A stretch of 42,912 nucleotides of DNA, taken from positions 1 to 42,912 of the forward strand of contig JARYME010000013.1 in the NCBI GenBank assembly GCA_029907315.1, given 5' to 3'. A program made the position numbers and the translations under genes. Positions 1-7,714 of the stretch are shown here, one piece after another; position 1 is the stretch's first letter; each line of letters opens with the position of its first letter. The stretch is from Armatimonadota bacterium (GTDB taxonomy: Bacteria > Armatimonadota > UBA5829). The notes under the pieces are model-generated. The model had not been told where the DNA came from and did not search any database. It was given only the letters and a program-made list of their open reading frames with translations.

Positions 1-940
1 CTTTGCGTTTCCCCACCTCACCAAGAATATCAACGGCTTTATCAAGTTCGAGTGTCAGTCGATTACCTTTTTTGATCTTTTCGGGGCTCGGTTCGGCCGG
101 CACGAAATCCGCAGGGGCAGCAGCGCAGATTAAAACGTCGGCGTTACCAACGACTTTGTCAACCGCCTCATACATCTCGCCAGCCGTTCGAACCTTAACC
201 ACTTCTACGCCTGCAGGAACTTCCAAATCGGTAGGCCCGCTTATCAATACGACCTTTGCACCACGCCGAGCAGCGCATTCGGCTATCGCGTATCCCATTT
301 TACCGGAGGAACGATTGCTTATAAACCTGACAGGATCAATGGGCTCCTGTGTGGGACCTGCCGTCACAACCACGGTCAGTCCTGCGTAGTCCCTGGTAAC
401 GCCTAACAGTATTTCTTCTACTGTTCGAATGATCTTATCGGGATCAGCAAGCCTGCCGCGGCCCTCTGCTCCACAAGCCAGACGACCCTCTTCAGGTTCA
501 ACGATCGTGCACCCACGCTGCCTAAGACGATCTATATTGGTCACTACAATGGGATTGCTGTACATGTTGGCATTCATGGCCGGTGCTATGACTATAGGGC
601 AGCGAACCGCCAACGCCATCGTAGTCAGCATATCGTCGGCAATCCCATTTGCGAGTTTGCCAATAACGTTGGCCGTAGCAGGTGCTATTAAAAGTAAGTC
701 TGCTCTTTCAGAAAGCGAAACGTGCTTTATCTCGGCGTCCACGGGCTCATCAAAAAGCCCCTTTATCACCGGATTCCGGGTAATGCCCCAGAAAGTCGCC
801 GGACCGACAAACATTGAGCCGTGCTCTGTCAAGACGACGTGCACGTCCGCTCCGCGCTGCGTCAAAGCGCTGGCTATGTACGCCGCCTTGTACGCAGCTA
901 TGCCGCCTGTGACACCAAGGATTATCCTTTTGCCGTGCAG
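1..940 (-). CDS. coaBC: Bifunctional phosphopantothenoylcysteine decarboxylase / phosphopantothenate-cysteine ligase (partial, C-terminus outside window)
   Basis: CoaBC catalyses two consecutive steps of coenzyme A synthesis in the cytoplasm: it joins phosphopantothenate to cysteine, then decarboxylates the product. About 313 residues are visible on the reverse strand. The N-terminus KRIILGVTGGIAAYKA is the flavoprotein start of the CoaC domain. The APAMNANMY segment carries the conserved Asn of the decarboxylase. From about residue 185 the ligase domain begins with TAGPTQEPIDPVRFISN, SSGKMG and later AAAPADF. The reading frame runs off the left edge, so the end is missing. The start is unusual: a CTG at 938-940 sits 7 nt after AAGGAAGG and gives the family-like beginning LHGKRIILGVTGGIAAYK. 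A TTG at 980-982 inside gmk is the alternative and would add 14 residues. The gene lies directly behind gmk; rpoZ, often found between them, is absent. Confidence 0.96.
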   Translation of the reverse strand, partial: MHGKRIILGVTGGIAAYKAAYIASALTQRGADVHVVLTEHGSMFVGPATFWGITRNPVIKGLFDEPVDAEIKHVSLSERADLLLIAPATANVIGKLANGIADDMLTTMALAVRCPIVIAPAMNANMYSNPIVVTNIDRLRQRGCTIVEPEEGRLACGAEGRGRLADPDKIIRTVEEILLGVTRDYAGLTVVVTAGPTQEPIDPVRFISNRSSGKMGYAIAECAARRGAKVVLISGPTDLEVPAGVEVVKVRTAGEMYEAVDKVVGNADVLICAAAPADFVPAEPSPEKIKKGNRLTLELDKAVDILGEVGKRK

Positions 941-953
941 GCCACTGCCTTCC

Positions 954-1550
954 TTATTTGTAGACTCTGCTGTGTTCTGCAACTACGATTGCCCTCAGTT
1001 TCTCAGCTGCACTCGTAACTGAGTCGTTCTCGATAAGGTAATCATATTCACCAATGAGTTCAAGTTCTCTCTGGGCATTAACCAAACGTCGCTGTATATC
1101 GGCCGCCGAATCTGTATTACGCGAGCGCAGTCTGCGCTCCAGCTCCGCCATCGAGGGAGGCACAACAAATACCATCACCGCGTCCGGCACAGAGCGCTTC
1201 ACCGCAATGCCTCCCTGAACATCGATTTTGAGTACTATATCGCGCCCCTCCGACATCGCCTGTTCCACCGGCTCCCGCGGCGTACCATAGAGATAACCGT
1301 GAACTTCAGCGTGTTCCAGGAACCGACCTTCTTCTACGCGCCTCTGGAACTCCTCCAGCGAGAGAAAATGATAATCCACGCCGTCGCGCTCTGTTGCGCG
1401 CGGCGGCCTAGTGGTAGCAGTTACACAGCGCTGCACCTCGGGACAGACCTTTTGGAACTCTGCCAACACAGCATCCTTGCCCACACCTGAGGGGCCAGAC
1501 AAAACAACAAGCAACCCGCCGCGCCGAATAAACTTATGCCAGATGTGCAT
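954..1550 (-). CDS. gmk: Guanylate kinase
   Basis: Phosphorylates GMP to GDP with ATP in the cytoplasm. The 198-residue product has the P-loop GPSGVGKD near the start, then the GMP-binding segment with TTRPPRATERDGVDYHFLS and the IDVQGG strand, as in the Gmk family; the length is normal. The ATG at 1550 is preferred because GAGGAA lies 5 nt upstream; an in-frame GTG at 1562 would add four residues. It is the first recognisable gene of a leftward transcript with coaBC and has its own strong promoter at 1711-1739. This leaves a leader of about 150 nt that holds a 33-codon ORF overlapping the gmk start. Confidence 0.97.
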   Translation of the reverse strand: MHIWHKFIRRGGLLVVLSGPSGVGKDAVLAEFQKVCPEVQRCVTATTRPPRATERDGVDYHFLSLEEFQRRVEEGRFLEHAEVHGYLYGTPREPVEQAMSEGRDIVLKIDVQGGIAVKRSVPDAVMVFVVPPSMAELERRLRSRNTDSAADIQRRLVNAQRELELIGEYDYLIENDSVTSAAEKLRAIVVAEHSRVYK

Positions 1551-1710
1551 GCGCTTCCTCACGCGAAACAGATTGCTTGTCGAAATCGTCTGAATTCACA
1601 GCTCTTGCGCGTAAACGCAAATCCACCATTGGCATGTCGAAATGAAGCCGGATAGCGCGGTGTCTCGAAGCATCAGTGCAGAATTGCGACTGGTGCCCTA
1701 AATCCGACAG

Positions 1711-1739
1711 AGTATATCACGCGCAACTGCACCTGTCAA
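1711..1739 (-). promoter_or_regulatory. Promoter of gmk-coaBC
   Basis: On the reverse strand TTGACA (1739-1734) is separated by exactly 17 bp from TATACT (1716-1711), with a TG one base before the -10 element. This is close to the sigma70 consensus and points at gmk. It stands back to back with the purM promoter. Confidence 0.8.
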
Positions 1740-1763
1740 TGAAAAGCTGACCCCGGCGCTTAC

Positions 1764-1792
1764 TTGACATAGGAAGTGCTCTGCGGTTTAAT
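1764..1792 (+). promoter_or_regulatory. Promoter of purM-purN
   Basis: TTGACA (1764-1769), a 17-bp spacer and TTTAAT (1787-1792). The expected transcription start, near 1799, is just upstream of the AGGGAGG ribosome binding site at 1804-1810. This argues that the true purM start is the TTG at 1818, not the GTG at 1776, which lies within the promoter. Confidence 0.8.
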
Positions 1793-1817
1793 AGCGTCGT
1801 TCCAGGGAGGCAAGGTC

Positions 1818-2855
1818 TTGGCAGAAGACGGTTCCACCTACAAAGATGCAGGTGTAGATATTGAAGCCGGCGAGGAAGCCGTTCGCCGGTTGAAGGAGTT
1901 TGTGCAATCCACTTACACGGCGGACGTGCTCACAGATGTAGGCTCGTTCGGCGGGATGCTCAGGCTCAATACAGCCGATATGACGGAGCCTGTGCTTGTT
2001 TCCTCGATTGACGGCGTAGGCACGAAAGTAAAAATAGCTGCTATGGCTAACCGGTTCGACACCATAGGTGTCGACCTGGTAAATCACTGTGTTAACGACA
2101 TACTTGTACAGGGCGCAAAGCCTCTTTTCTTCTTGGATTACTACGCAACGAGCAAACTCATACCCGAACAGGCAGCCGAAGTTGTAAAAGGTGCTGCCGA
2201 AGCGTGCAGAGAGGCGGGCTGTGCTTTGCTGGGAGGCGAAATCGCTGAGATGCCTGGAGTCTACCTGGATGGCGAATTCGATCTCGCCGGCTGTATAGTT
2301 GGGATCGTCGACCGGAGCAGAATAGTTGACGGGTCCAAGGTTCAGCACGGAGACGTCGTCATAGGATTAGCCTCTTCTGGACTGCACACAAACGGCTACT
2401 CGCTGGTTCGAAAGATCTTGTTTGAAGATCACGACTATAAGCTTGATCAATATGTGCCCGAACTTGGAGCTGTTCTTGGCGAGGTGCTCCTGGTTCCCCA
2501 CAAGTCATATCTAAAGCCTGTGAGTGCCGTTCTGGACAACTTCGATGTTCACGCGATGGCACATCTTACAGGCGGCGGTTTCTACGGAAACATCCCACGC
2601 GTTTTGCCTTCGGACTGCCAAGTGACCGTAGAGAGACGACACTGGACAGTACCTCCGATATTCCAGTTCATTCAAGAAAAAGGCAACATAGACCCGGTGG
2701 AAATGCACCGAACGTTCAATATGGGAATAGGAATGATTTTGATTGTGCCTAAGGAACACGCTTTGGCAATCGCAGATCTGCTGCAGTCGCAGGGCGAAAT
2801 AGCGTGGATTATAGGTGAAGTCCATAAGGGTGCGCGCGAGGTTACGGTCATATGA
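1818..2855 (+). CDS. purM: Phosphoribosylformylglycinamidine cyclo-ligase (AIR synthetase)
   Basis: Closes the imidazole ring in purine synthesis, converting FGAM to AIR with ATP. The 345-residue product begins with TYKDAGVDIEAG, has the GVGTKVKIA and DLVNHCVNDILVQGA motifs of the ATP-binding half, and LLGGEIAEMPG and LTGGGFYGNIPRVLP further on. These are diagnostic for PurM, and the length is normal. The TTG start at 1818 is chosen because a strong AGGGAGG lies 7 nt upstream and the promoter -10 element lies at 1787. The stop overlaps the ATG of purN by four bases, so the two purine genes are translationally coupled. Confidence 0.97.
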   Translation: MAEDGSTYKDAGVDIEAGEEAVRRLKEFVQSTYTADVLTDVGSFGGMLRLNTADMTEPVLVSSIDGVGTKVKIAAMANRFDTIGVDLVNHCVNDILVQGAKPLFFLDYYATSKLIPEQAAEVVKGAAEACREAGCALLGGEIAEMPGVYLDGEFDLAGCIVGIVDRSRIVDGSKVQHGDVVIGLASSGLHTNGYSLVRKILFEDHDYKLDQYVPELGAVLGEVLLVPHKSYLKPVSAVLDNFDVHAMAHLTGGGFYGNIPRVLPSDCQVTVERRHWTVPPIFQFIQEKGNIDPVEMHRTFNMGIGMILIVPKEHALAIADLLQSQGEIAWIIGEVHKGAREVTVI

Positions 2856-3502
2856 ACCGCAAACCGATACGAATTGCTGTGCTGGTTTCTGGACAGGGCA
2901 GAGGAACCAATATGCAGGCAATCATAGACGCGTGTCGCTCCGGCAGGATCAACGGAGAGGTCGTGCTGGTTATCGGTGTGCGTGACGACGCGCCAGCAAT
3001 GGAGCGAGCACGTGCCGCCGGCGTGAAAACACTTGCCATTTCACCCAAGAGCTTTGAGTCCGATGACGCCTATAACGAAGCGCTATTGGACGCTTTGCAG
3101 AAGCACGAGATAGATCTAGTTTGTTTGGCAGGGTATATGCGCCCGTTGGGAACGAATGTTGTCGATGCATATCGCGGCAGGATTATGAATGTCCACCCCG
3201 CTTTAATCCCTGCTTTCTGCGGCAAGGGCATGTACGGACACCACGTACATGAAGCAGTAATCGCCAGAGGAGTAAAGTACACTGGGGTCACCGTACACTT
3301 CGTGGACGAGGAGTACGACCATGGCCCGATAATTTTACAGACTGTCGTGCCTGTAGAAGACGACGATACACCCGAGACGCTTGCGGCCCGTGTACTGCAG
3401 CACGAACACGAAACCTATACGAAAGCGATCGCACTGTTTGCAGAAGGACGGCTTCGAATAGAAGGACAAAGAGTTCGTATCCTGCCGGAGAACAGCTCTT
3501 AA
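2852..3502 (+). CDS. purN: Phosphoribosylglycinamide formyltransferase
   Basis: Transfers a formyl group from 10-formyltetrahydrofolate to GAR in purine synthesis. The 216-residue protein has VSGQGRGTNMQAII near the start, LAGYMRPLG, the catalytic Asn-x-His of MNVHPALIPAF, and the later Asp in DEEYDHGPI, so the Asn-His-Asp triad is complete. HPALIPAFCGKGMYG is a slight variant of the usual LPKYxGL segment. It overlaps purM by ATGA. The diacylglycerol-kinase-like gene follows 32 nt later on the same strand. Confidence 0.96.
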   Translation: MNRKPIRIAVLVSGQGRGTNMQAIIDACRSGRINGEVVLVIGVRDDAPAMERARAAGVKTLAISPKSFESDDAYNEALLDALQKHEIDLVCLAGYMRPLGTNVVDAYRGRIMNVHPALIPAFCGKGMYGHHVHEAVIARGVKYTGVTVHFVDEEYDHGPIILQTVVPVEDDDTPETLAARVLQHEHETYTKAIALFAEGRLRIEGQRVRILPENSS

Positions 3503-3534
3503 ACCTTTCACGGTAATCATTCTCATGGGTTCGC

Positions 3535-4434
3535 TTGCAGAGAAACAAGGTGTACACGCTCCTCATCATAAACCCTCGAGCAGGACCCGCCCAATCTGAA
3601 CGCAAGCGAAAGGAACTCCTGGAACTTGTCTCCAACACGCCTGATATTCTGCCACGGTTCACAGATCACCCTGGCCAAGCAGAACAACTAGCAGCCTGGG
3701 CGTGCGATCAGGGCTTTGAGAGAATCATCGCAGCGGGTGGAGACGGTACGATAAATGAAGTGATAAATGGTATCGGCAGTAAGAAGATCCCTGTCGGCAT
3801 TATCCCGCTGGGGACCGGCAACGTACTGGCTCACGAACTCCGCATACCGATAAATCACGTTGCGCGGGCGCTCGAAATAATCGAGCACGGTAGGATTAAA
3901 GAAATCGATGTGGGTTATGCAGGAAGCCGTCGATTCCTACTGATGGCGGGGCTTGGCTTTGACGCAGCCGTCGTAGATGATGTCTTGCCCAAAATGAAGG
4001 ACCTGTTGGGCAAAACTGCATACGTGCCGGCGGTTGTAAGGAAACTCTTCACATATACTCCCAGCCGTTTTCGCATCGCTGCTGCCGGATGTGAGGAGGT
4101 CTACGAAACGATAGCGTACGCGGTTGTGATCGCAAACTGTGGAACATACGCGGGCAGCCTCAGGATTTCCGACGAAGCCGTTATGGACGACGGACTGCTG
4201 GACGTCATCATATTCGAAGCTAGTATGGGAGGCACAGCTCAATTCGTTGGTGCTTTGCTCAAGACACTGCTGCAAATCAAGACGGGGAAGCAATCAGTAA
4301 CGCACTTCAAGTGTACGAGGGTTCGAATAGATTCCGACCCTCCGGTAAAAATGCAGCTTGACGGCACCGTGAGCGGCTGGAGCGGAATGGAAATAACCGT
4401 AGAGCCTCGGGGAGTGCGACTTATAGTACCTTGA
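3535..4434 (+). CDS. YegS/DagK-type lipid kinase
   Basis: Predicted ATP-dependent kinase of diacylglycerol or a related lipid at the inner face of the membrane. The 299-residue protein has the kinase signature GGDGTINEVINGI around residue 67, preceded by LLIINPRAG, and PLGTGNVLAHEL, which is the nucleotide-binding loop of this family. The beta-sandwich end includes DGLLDVIIFE and QLDGTVSG. Length is typical. The start appears to be TTG at 3535, with no good ribosome binding site; an in-frame GTG at 3550 is possible. It probably belongs to the purMN transcript. The exact lipid substrate cannot be told from sequence. Confidence 0.88.
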   Translation: MQRNKVYTLLIINPRAGPAQSERKRKELLELVSNTPDILPRFTDHPGQAEQLAAWACDQGFERIIAAGGDGTINEVINGIGSKKIPVGIIPLGTGNVLAHELRIPINHVARALEIIEHGRIKEIDVGYAGSRRFLLMAGLGFDAAVVDDVLPKMKDLLGKTAYVPAVVRKLFTYTPSRFRIAAAGCEEVYETIAYAVVIANCGTYAGSLRISDEAVMDDGLLDVIIFEASMGGTAQFVGALLKTLLQIKTGKQSVTHFKCTRVRIDSDPPVKMQLDGTVSGWSGMEITVEPRGVRLIVP

Positions 4435-4457
4435 TGCCAACTCGAACCAAGATCGCA

Positions 4458-5444
4458 CTAGGTGTTTATTGTATAGGTGCGAATTCTCTTGACACTGCGC
4501 GGGATTCCATCCTGGACAGCCGGCTTGTATTTCATCCGCGACGCAGCAGTAACGATCGCGCTGTCAAGAGCTTTATACCCGGAAGACTTCACAATGCAGA
4601 TATCGGTTACGTCGCCTTCCGCAGTAATGGTGTATTGAATTTCTACTCGAAGCGTCAAACCCTCAGGTATAGAACTCGGAACGCTGACGCGCGAGTCTTG
4701 CACAAGCTGCGGCTCAGCCCGATCTGCCAATCGCGATGTGTGAGGCGGTTGGCACTTGTCGCATATTCTGCCGGGCTGACGTCCCTCTGGAAAACTGCGC
4801 GTTTCGATCGTCTTGCAGTATGGACCCGGCAAAAGTCCTGACTCCGAGCACACCCTTACCGATACAAAAGCCGGTTTGGGAGGTTCAGGATCACGAGGCG
4901 GCGGTTGGCTAGCCGCGCGATTGGGTTCTTCGCTGCGCACCGGCTCAGGCGTTCCCACTCCCGGATTATGCCCTGAACCCTTACCGCTTCCATCTGCCGG
5001 ATCAGGGACCCACCCTACTGGGGTCTTACCACCTCCCCAATTTCCCGGTAGATCTCCCGACGAGCTGGTAGATCCCATATCGAGTTTTCCGCCTGCGCTA
5101 TCGGACCCAGACAATGCTTGACGAGGCCGTTGGGTCTGAACACGTGTCGCAGCGACAGTTTCGGATCTAACAGCTTCTCCCTGAGGCACAGATTCATCGA
5201 CCGAACGAGCAGCAAAATTGCGGATTGGCGTGGGACTTGGAAGCGACACTTTTGGCGCCTCAGTGGGCTTCGGAGCAACCTTAGCCGGCAGGTCTATTAG
5301 ATCCACATTTATAAACTTCGGACCGTGGGACGGCTGACGCGGGGTCGAAAGTGCTCGTACAGAAATGTGTCCAATTACGGCGATTGCAAGCAAATGAACC
5401 GCTGCAGAGATTCCAAATGCCTTATGTACGCCCTTCTCTCCCAT
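4458..5444 (-). CDS. TonB family energy-transducing protein
   Basis: Predicted periplasm-spanning protein that passes energy from ExbB/ExbD to outer-membrane receptors. The 328 residues show one N-terminal membrane helix (about residues 10-28), a long Pro/Ser/Gly-rich linker with several Pro-Lys-Pro-type stretches, and a C-terminal TonB_C-like domain. That domain has LRVEIQYTITAEGDVTDICIV and SAIVTAASRMKYKPA before the end. A Cys-rich stretch precedes it (CSESGLLPGPYCK and CDKC), which is unusual for TonB and could be a small metal or disulfide module. It is last in a leftward exbB-exbD-tonB set, 55 nt after exbD, and ends 23 nt from the convergent lipid kinase gene. Confidence 0.85.
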   Translation of the reverse strand: MGEKGVHKAFGISAAVHLLAIAVIGHISVRALSTPRQPSHGPKFINVDLIDLPAKVAPKPTEAPKVSLPSPTPIRNFAARSVDESVPQGEAVRSETVAATRVQTQRPRQALSGSDSAGGKLDMGSTSSSGDLPGNWGGGKTPVGWVPDPADGSGKGSGHNPGVGTPEPVRSEEPNRAASQPPPRDPEPPKPAFVSVRVCSESGLLPGPYCKTIETRSFPEGRQPGRICDKCQPPHTSRLADRAEPQLVQDSRVSVPSSIPEGLTLRVEIQYTITAEGDVTDICIVKSSGYKALDSAIVTAASRMKYKPAVQDGIPRSVKRIRTYTINT

Positions 5445-5499
5445 GTCTTTATGACACCTGATTACCGAGGCAATCAGCTATACACCGAATGCAGGCCAG

Positions 5500-5922
5500 T
5501 TACATCGACGAAGCCACACTCGGCCTTCGCTCAGTAGCAATGGTTAGATAGCGAGCACCAGCGCGCTTCGCCTCGTCTGCAAGCTGGATACCCTTGTCCC
5601 ACTGCTGAAACTTGTCGCAGTTTATGACGACCACCGCTTTCGGATTGTCGCGCAATCGATCCTTCAACACGGCAAACAGTTGGTCGAAGCGGACAGGCTG
5701 CTTATCCACGTAGTACTGCCCTGATCTCGTCAGCGTAAGCACTATTTTGACCAGAGGACGCTGCGTAGATGTGGACGCTTTGGGCAGGTTCACAGGCATT
5801 CCCTTCGCCGTCGTCATAGCCAGCGACGCCATCATGAAAAACACCAACAAGAAGAAGATGGTGTCGATCATAGGGACGATTTCAATGCGCGCCTTCTTAG
5901 GCTGATAAGCGCTTATCCTCAT
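5500..5922 (-). CDS. exbD: Biopolymer transport protein ExbD/TolR family
   Basis: Small inner-membrane protein that couples the proton gradient, with ExbB, to TonB. The 140 residues contain one N-terminal helix, IVPMIDTIFFLLVFFMMAS, whose Asp matches the proton-path Asp of ExbD/TolR, and a periplasmic domain with VVVINCDKFQQW. The ATG at 5922 is preferred to the upstream in-frame start at 5949 because AGAGGG lies 6 nt before it. It overlaps the end of exbB by 26 bases. Confidence 0.92.
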   Translation of the reverse strand: MRISAYQPKKARIEIVPMIDTIFFLLVFFMMASLAMTTAKGMPVNLPKASTSTQRPLVKIVLTLTRSGQYYVDKQPVRFDQLFAVLKDRLRDNPKAVVVINCDKFQQWDKGIQLADEAKRAGARYLTIATERRPSVASSM

Positions 5923-6559
5923 GGCTGACCCTCTCACGAATATCAGCAAGTACGTTGATCATCGCAGTTCCACGGGCTTCAATTTCAGCAACTATGTGCT
6001 TTATGCGTTCTTGAAGGTAATTGTATCCGACAAGGGTAAATATCGCGATTGCGAGGCCGGTAGCAGTAGCAATTAAAGCCTCGGCGACACCGCCCGTGAT
6101 CGCCGTAGGCGTGCTTATGCCCTCCTTGCTGGCGATGACGTGAAACGCTGAGATCATGCCTGTCACTGTGCCGAACAAGCCGAGCAAAGGCGCAATGGTT
6201 ATGATTGTGTCAAGCGCACCGAGCCACCTGGTAAGCTGACGAACTTCTATGGTGCCCTGCTCTTCCATCGCTCTCTCGGCTCCCTTTTCGCCCAAATGCT
6301 TTGTCTGAATGCCGGCGATAAGGACTCGTGCCACAGGCGAATCATAAGCCGAAAGGATCTGCACAGCTCGGTTGGTGTCACCCTCATACAAAGCGTCTTC
6401 AGCACTGCGGACGGGTTCCGAGACGTCGACCTGGGCACGGCGAATAGCCATGAAACGCTCGATCAAGACGGCTACAGAAACGAACGAGCACACCAGTAGA
6501 GGAATCATCGCGTAGCCGCCTTTGCAGAGCAGGCGATAGGCATTGACAAACCAATCCAT
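5897..6559 (-). CDS. exbB: MotA/TolQ/ExbB proton channel family protein
   Basis: Inner-membrane channel subunit that works with ExbD and TonB. The 220 residues hold three predicted membrane helices: IPLLVCSFVSVAVLIERF near residue 20, then the pair around IAPLLGLFGTVTGMISAF and EALIATATGLAIAIFTLVGYNYL. The LGLFGTVTGMI and TATGLAIAI segments are family hallmarks. The start ATG at 6559 has GGAGGT 6 nt upstream; an open frame extends to 6622 but has no such signal. It is the first gene of the exbB-exbD-tonB set. Confidence 0.93.
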   Translation of the reverse strand: MDWFVNAYRLLCKGGYAMIPLLVCSFVSVAVLIERFMAIRRAQVDVSEPVRSAEDALYEGDTNRAVQILSAYDSPVARVLIAGIQTKHLGEKGAERAMEEQGTIEVRQLTRWLGALDTIITIAPLLGLFGTVTGMISAFHVIASKEGISTPTAITGGVAEALIATATGLAIAIFTLVGYNYLQERIKHIVAEIEARGTAMINVLADIRERVSHEDKRLSA

Positions 6560-6694
6560 TAAACAACCTCCGTTTCTCGGAAAACCTCCACGTGTTCCAA
6601 AACGCACGCAATGAATGAACAAGGCGTACGAAAATTCGGGGGTTCTCCGCCCCTGTCTTTCCGACCGGAATAATTACCGACGTTTACTATATCG

Positions 6695-6723
6695 TTGTGC
6701 CACCAATTTGTTTTTCGGCACAA
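6695..6723. repeat. Inverted repeat between queC and exbB
   Basis: Perfect 7-bp arms TTGTGCC and GGCACAA separated by 15 bases, downstream of queC and upstream of exbB. No U-run follows in either direction, so it is not a convincing terminator. It may be an operator or mRNA hairpin in front of exbB. Confidence 0.4.
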
Positions 6724-6741
6724 TAACATTTCTTCACGAGT

Positions 6742-7437
6742 CTACCGGACCTCATACTCTATGGGATCCTTCAGACCGGCTTTCTCGAATGCATCCAATC
6801 TAAGCCTGCAAGAATCACACCTTCCGCAAGCTCTCCTGCCACCCAGGTAGCAGCTCCATGTCAGACTATAGTCCACACCCAACTGCACTCCTAGGCAAAC
6901 TATCTGGGCCTTGCTCATGTTGATAAGCGGCGCTCGAATCCTGAACGGAGCACCCTCAACGGCTGACTTTGTTCCAGTGTTAGCCATTCGTTCGAAAGCT
7001 TCGATAAACGCAAGCCTGCAGTCGGGATAACCGCTGTAGTCGACCTGACTGACACCTATGAAGATGTCCGTGGACCCAATCGTTTCGGCGTACGCAAGGG
7101 CTAGGGAGAGAAAGACAATATTCCGCGCAGGCACATATGTCGCGGGTATCTGCAAACCTATCTCAGCATGCGGCCGGTCGAGAGGAACCTGAGACTGACC
7201 TGTAAGAGCACTTCGAGTAATCAACCGCATATCAAGTGGGAAGATAATATGATCTGCGAAACCCAAGCTGCGAGCGATAGCAGCTGAGCTCTCTATTTCG
7301 CGCCTATGCCTTTGGCCGTAGTCGAATGTCAGGCCGTAGGTGATGTAACCTTCCGACTTGGCTACCGCTGCAGCAGTCGCGCTATCCAACCCTCCCGACA
7401 AAAGCACGACTGCCTTCTTGGAATCACTTTCTTGCAA
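6742..7437 (-). CDS. queC: 7-cyano-7-deazaguanine synthase
   Basis: Makes preQ0 from 7-carboxy-7-deazaguanine, ammonia and ATP, on the way to queuosine in tRNA. The 231-residue protein has the PP-loop SGGLDSATA near the start, [10 protein letters not shown], the [17 protein letters not shown] segment, [13 protein letters not shown], and the C-terminal zinc site [17 protein letters not shown] with four cysteines. Length is typical. It starts with TTG at 7437; no good ribosome binding site is visible. No other queuosine gene is nearby. A good promoter lies at 7494-7522. The roughly 50-nt leader showed no preQ1 aptamer that I could fold by eye. Confidence 0.96.
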   Translation of the reverse strand: MQESDSKKAVVLLSGGLDSATAAAVAKSEGYITYGLTFDYGQRHRREIESSAAIARSLGFADHIIFPLDMRLITRSALTGQSQVPLDRPHAEIGLQIPATYVPARNIVFLSLALAYAETIGSTDIFIGVSQVDYSGYPDCRLAFIEAFERMANTGTKSAVEGAPFRIRAPLINMSKAQIVCLGVQLGVDYSLTWSCYLGGRRACGRCDSCRLRLDAFEKAGLKDPIEYEVR

Positions 7438-7493
7438 TTCTTAGGTACCCCTACTGATCCATGGTGCAGCTTAACGTCGGACTCGGCAGATTC

Positions 7494-7522
7494 AGTTTAT
7501 CCCGGGGCAAACGGTGTGTCAA
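7494..7522 (-). promoter_or_regulatory. Promoter of queC
   Basis: Reverse strand TTGACA (7522-7517), 17-bp spacer, TAAACT (7499-7494). The predicted transcript starts about 50 nt before the queC TTG codon. Confidence 0.65.
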
Positions 7523-7635
7523 TGTTAGTTGGATATTCTTGTGCATAATTCCTCCCAAGTCAACAAAAAATCTCGCCTGAGGTGTTTGCAGTAGAGGACT
7601 CATGCGTACACCACTGTAAGTTCGACCGCTCAGCG

Positions 7636-7644
7636 TGATATAAT
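7636..7644 (+). promoter_or_regulatory. Extended -10 promoter of the GH38 mannosidase gene
   Basis: TGATATAAT is a perfect -10 hexamer preceded by TGn. No good -35 match lies at 16-18 bp, as is common for extended -10 promoters. A tandem 10-bp duplication, CCATAGTAAC twice at 7668-7687, lies in the leader. Confidence 0.55.
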
Positions 7645-7714
7645 GTCAGCCGGCTTTATTGTTTGATCCATAGTAACCCATAGTAACCAAATGACGAGTG
7701 ATGAGAGGGAAGTA

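Noticed and set aside
429-1022. Rightward open frame opposite coaBC
   Set aside because: It is a shadow of the conserved CoaBC sequence on the reverse strand.
4431-4841. Rightward 136-codon frame overlapping the lipid kinase stop
   Set aside because: It lies opposite the conserved TonB C-terminal domain and has no recognisable features.
7438-7493. preQ1 riboswitch in front of queC
   Set aside because: The roughly 50-nt leader shows no convincing aptamer stem with A-rich tail, and no terminator or sequestered ribosome binding site.
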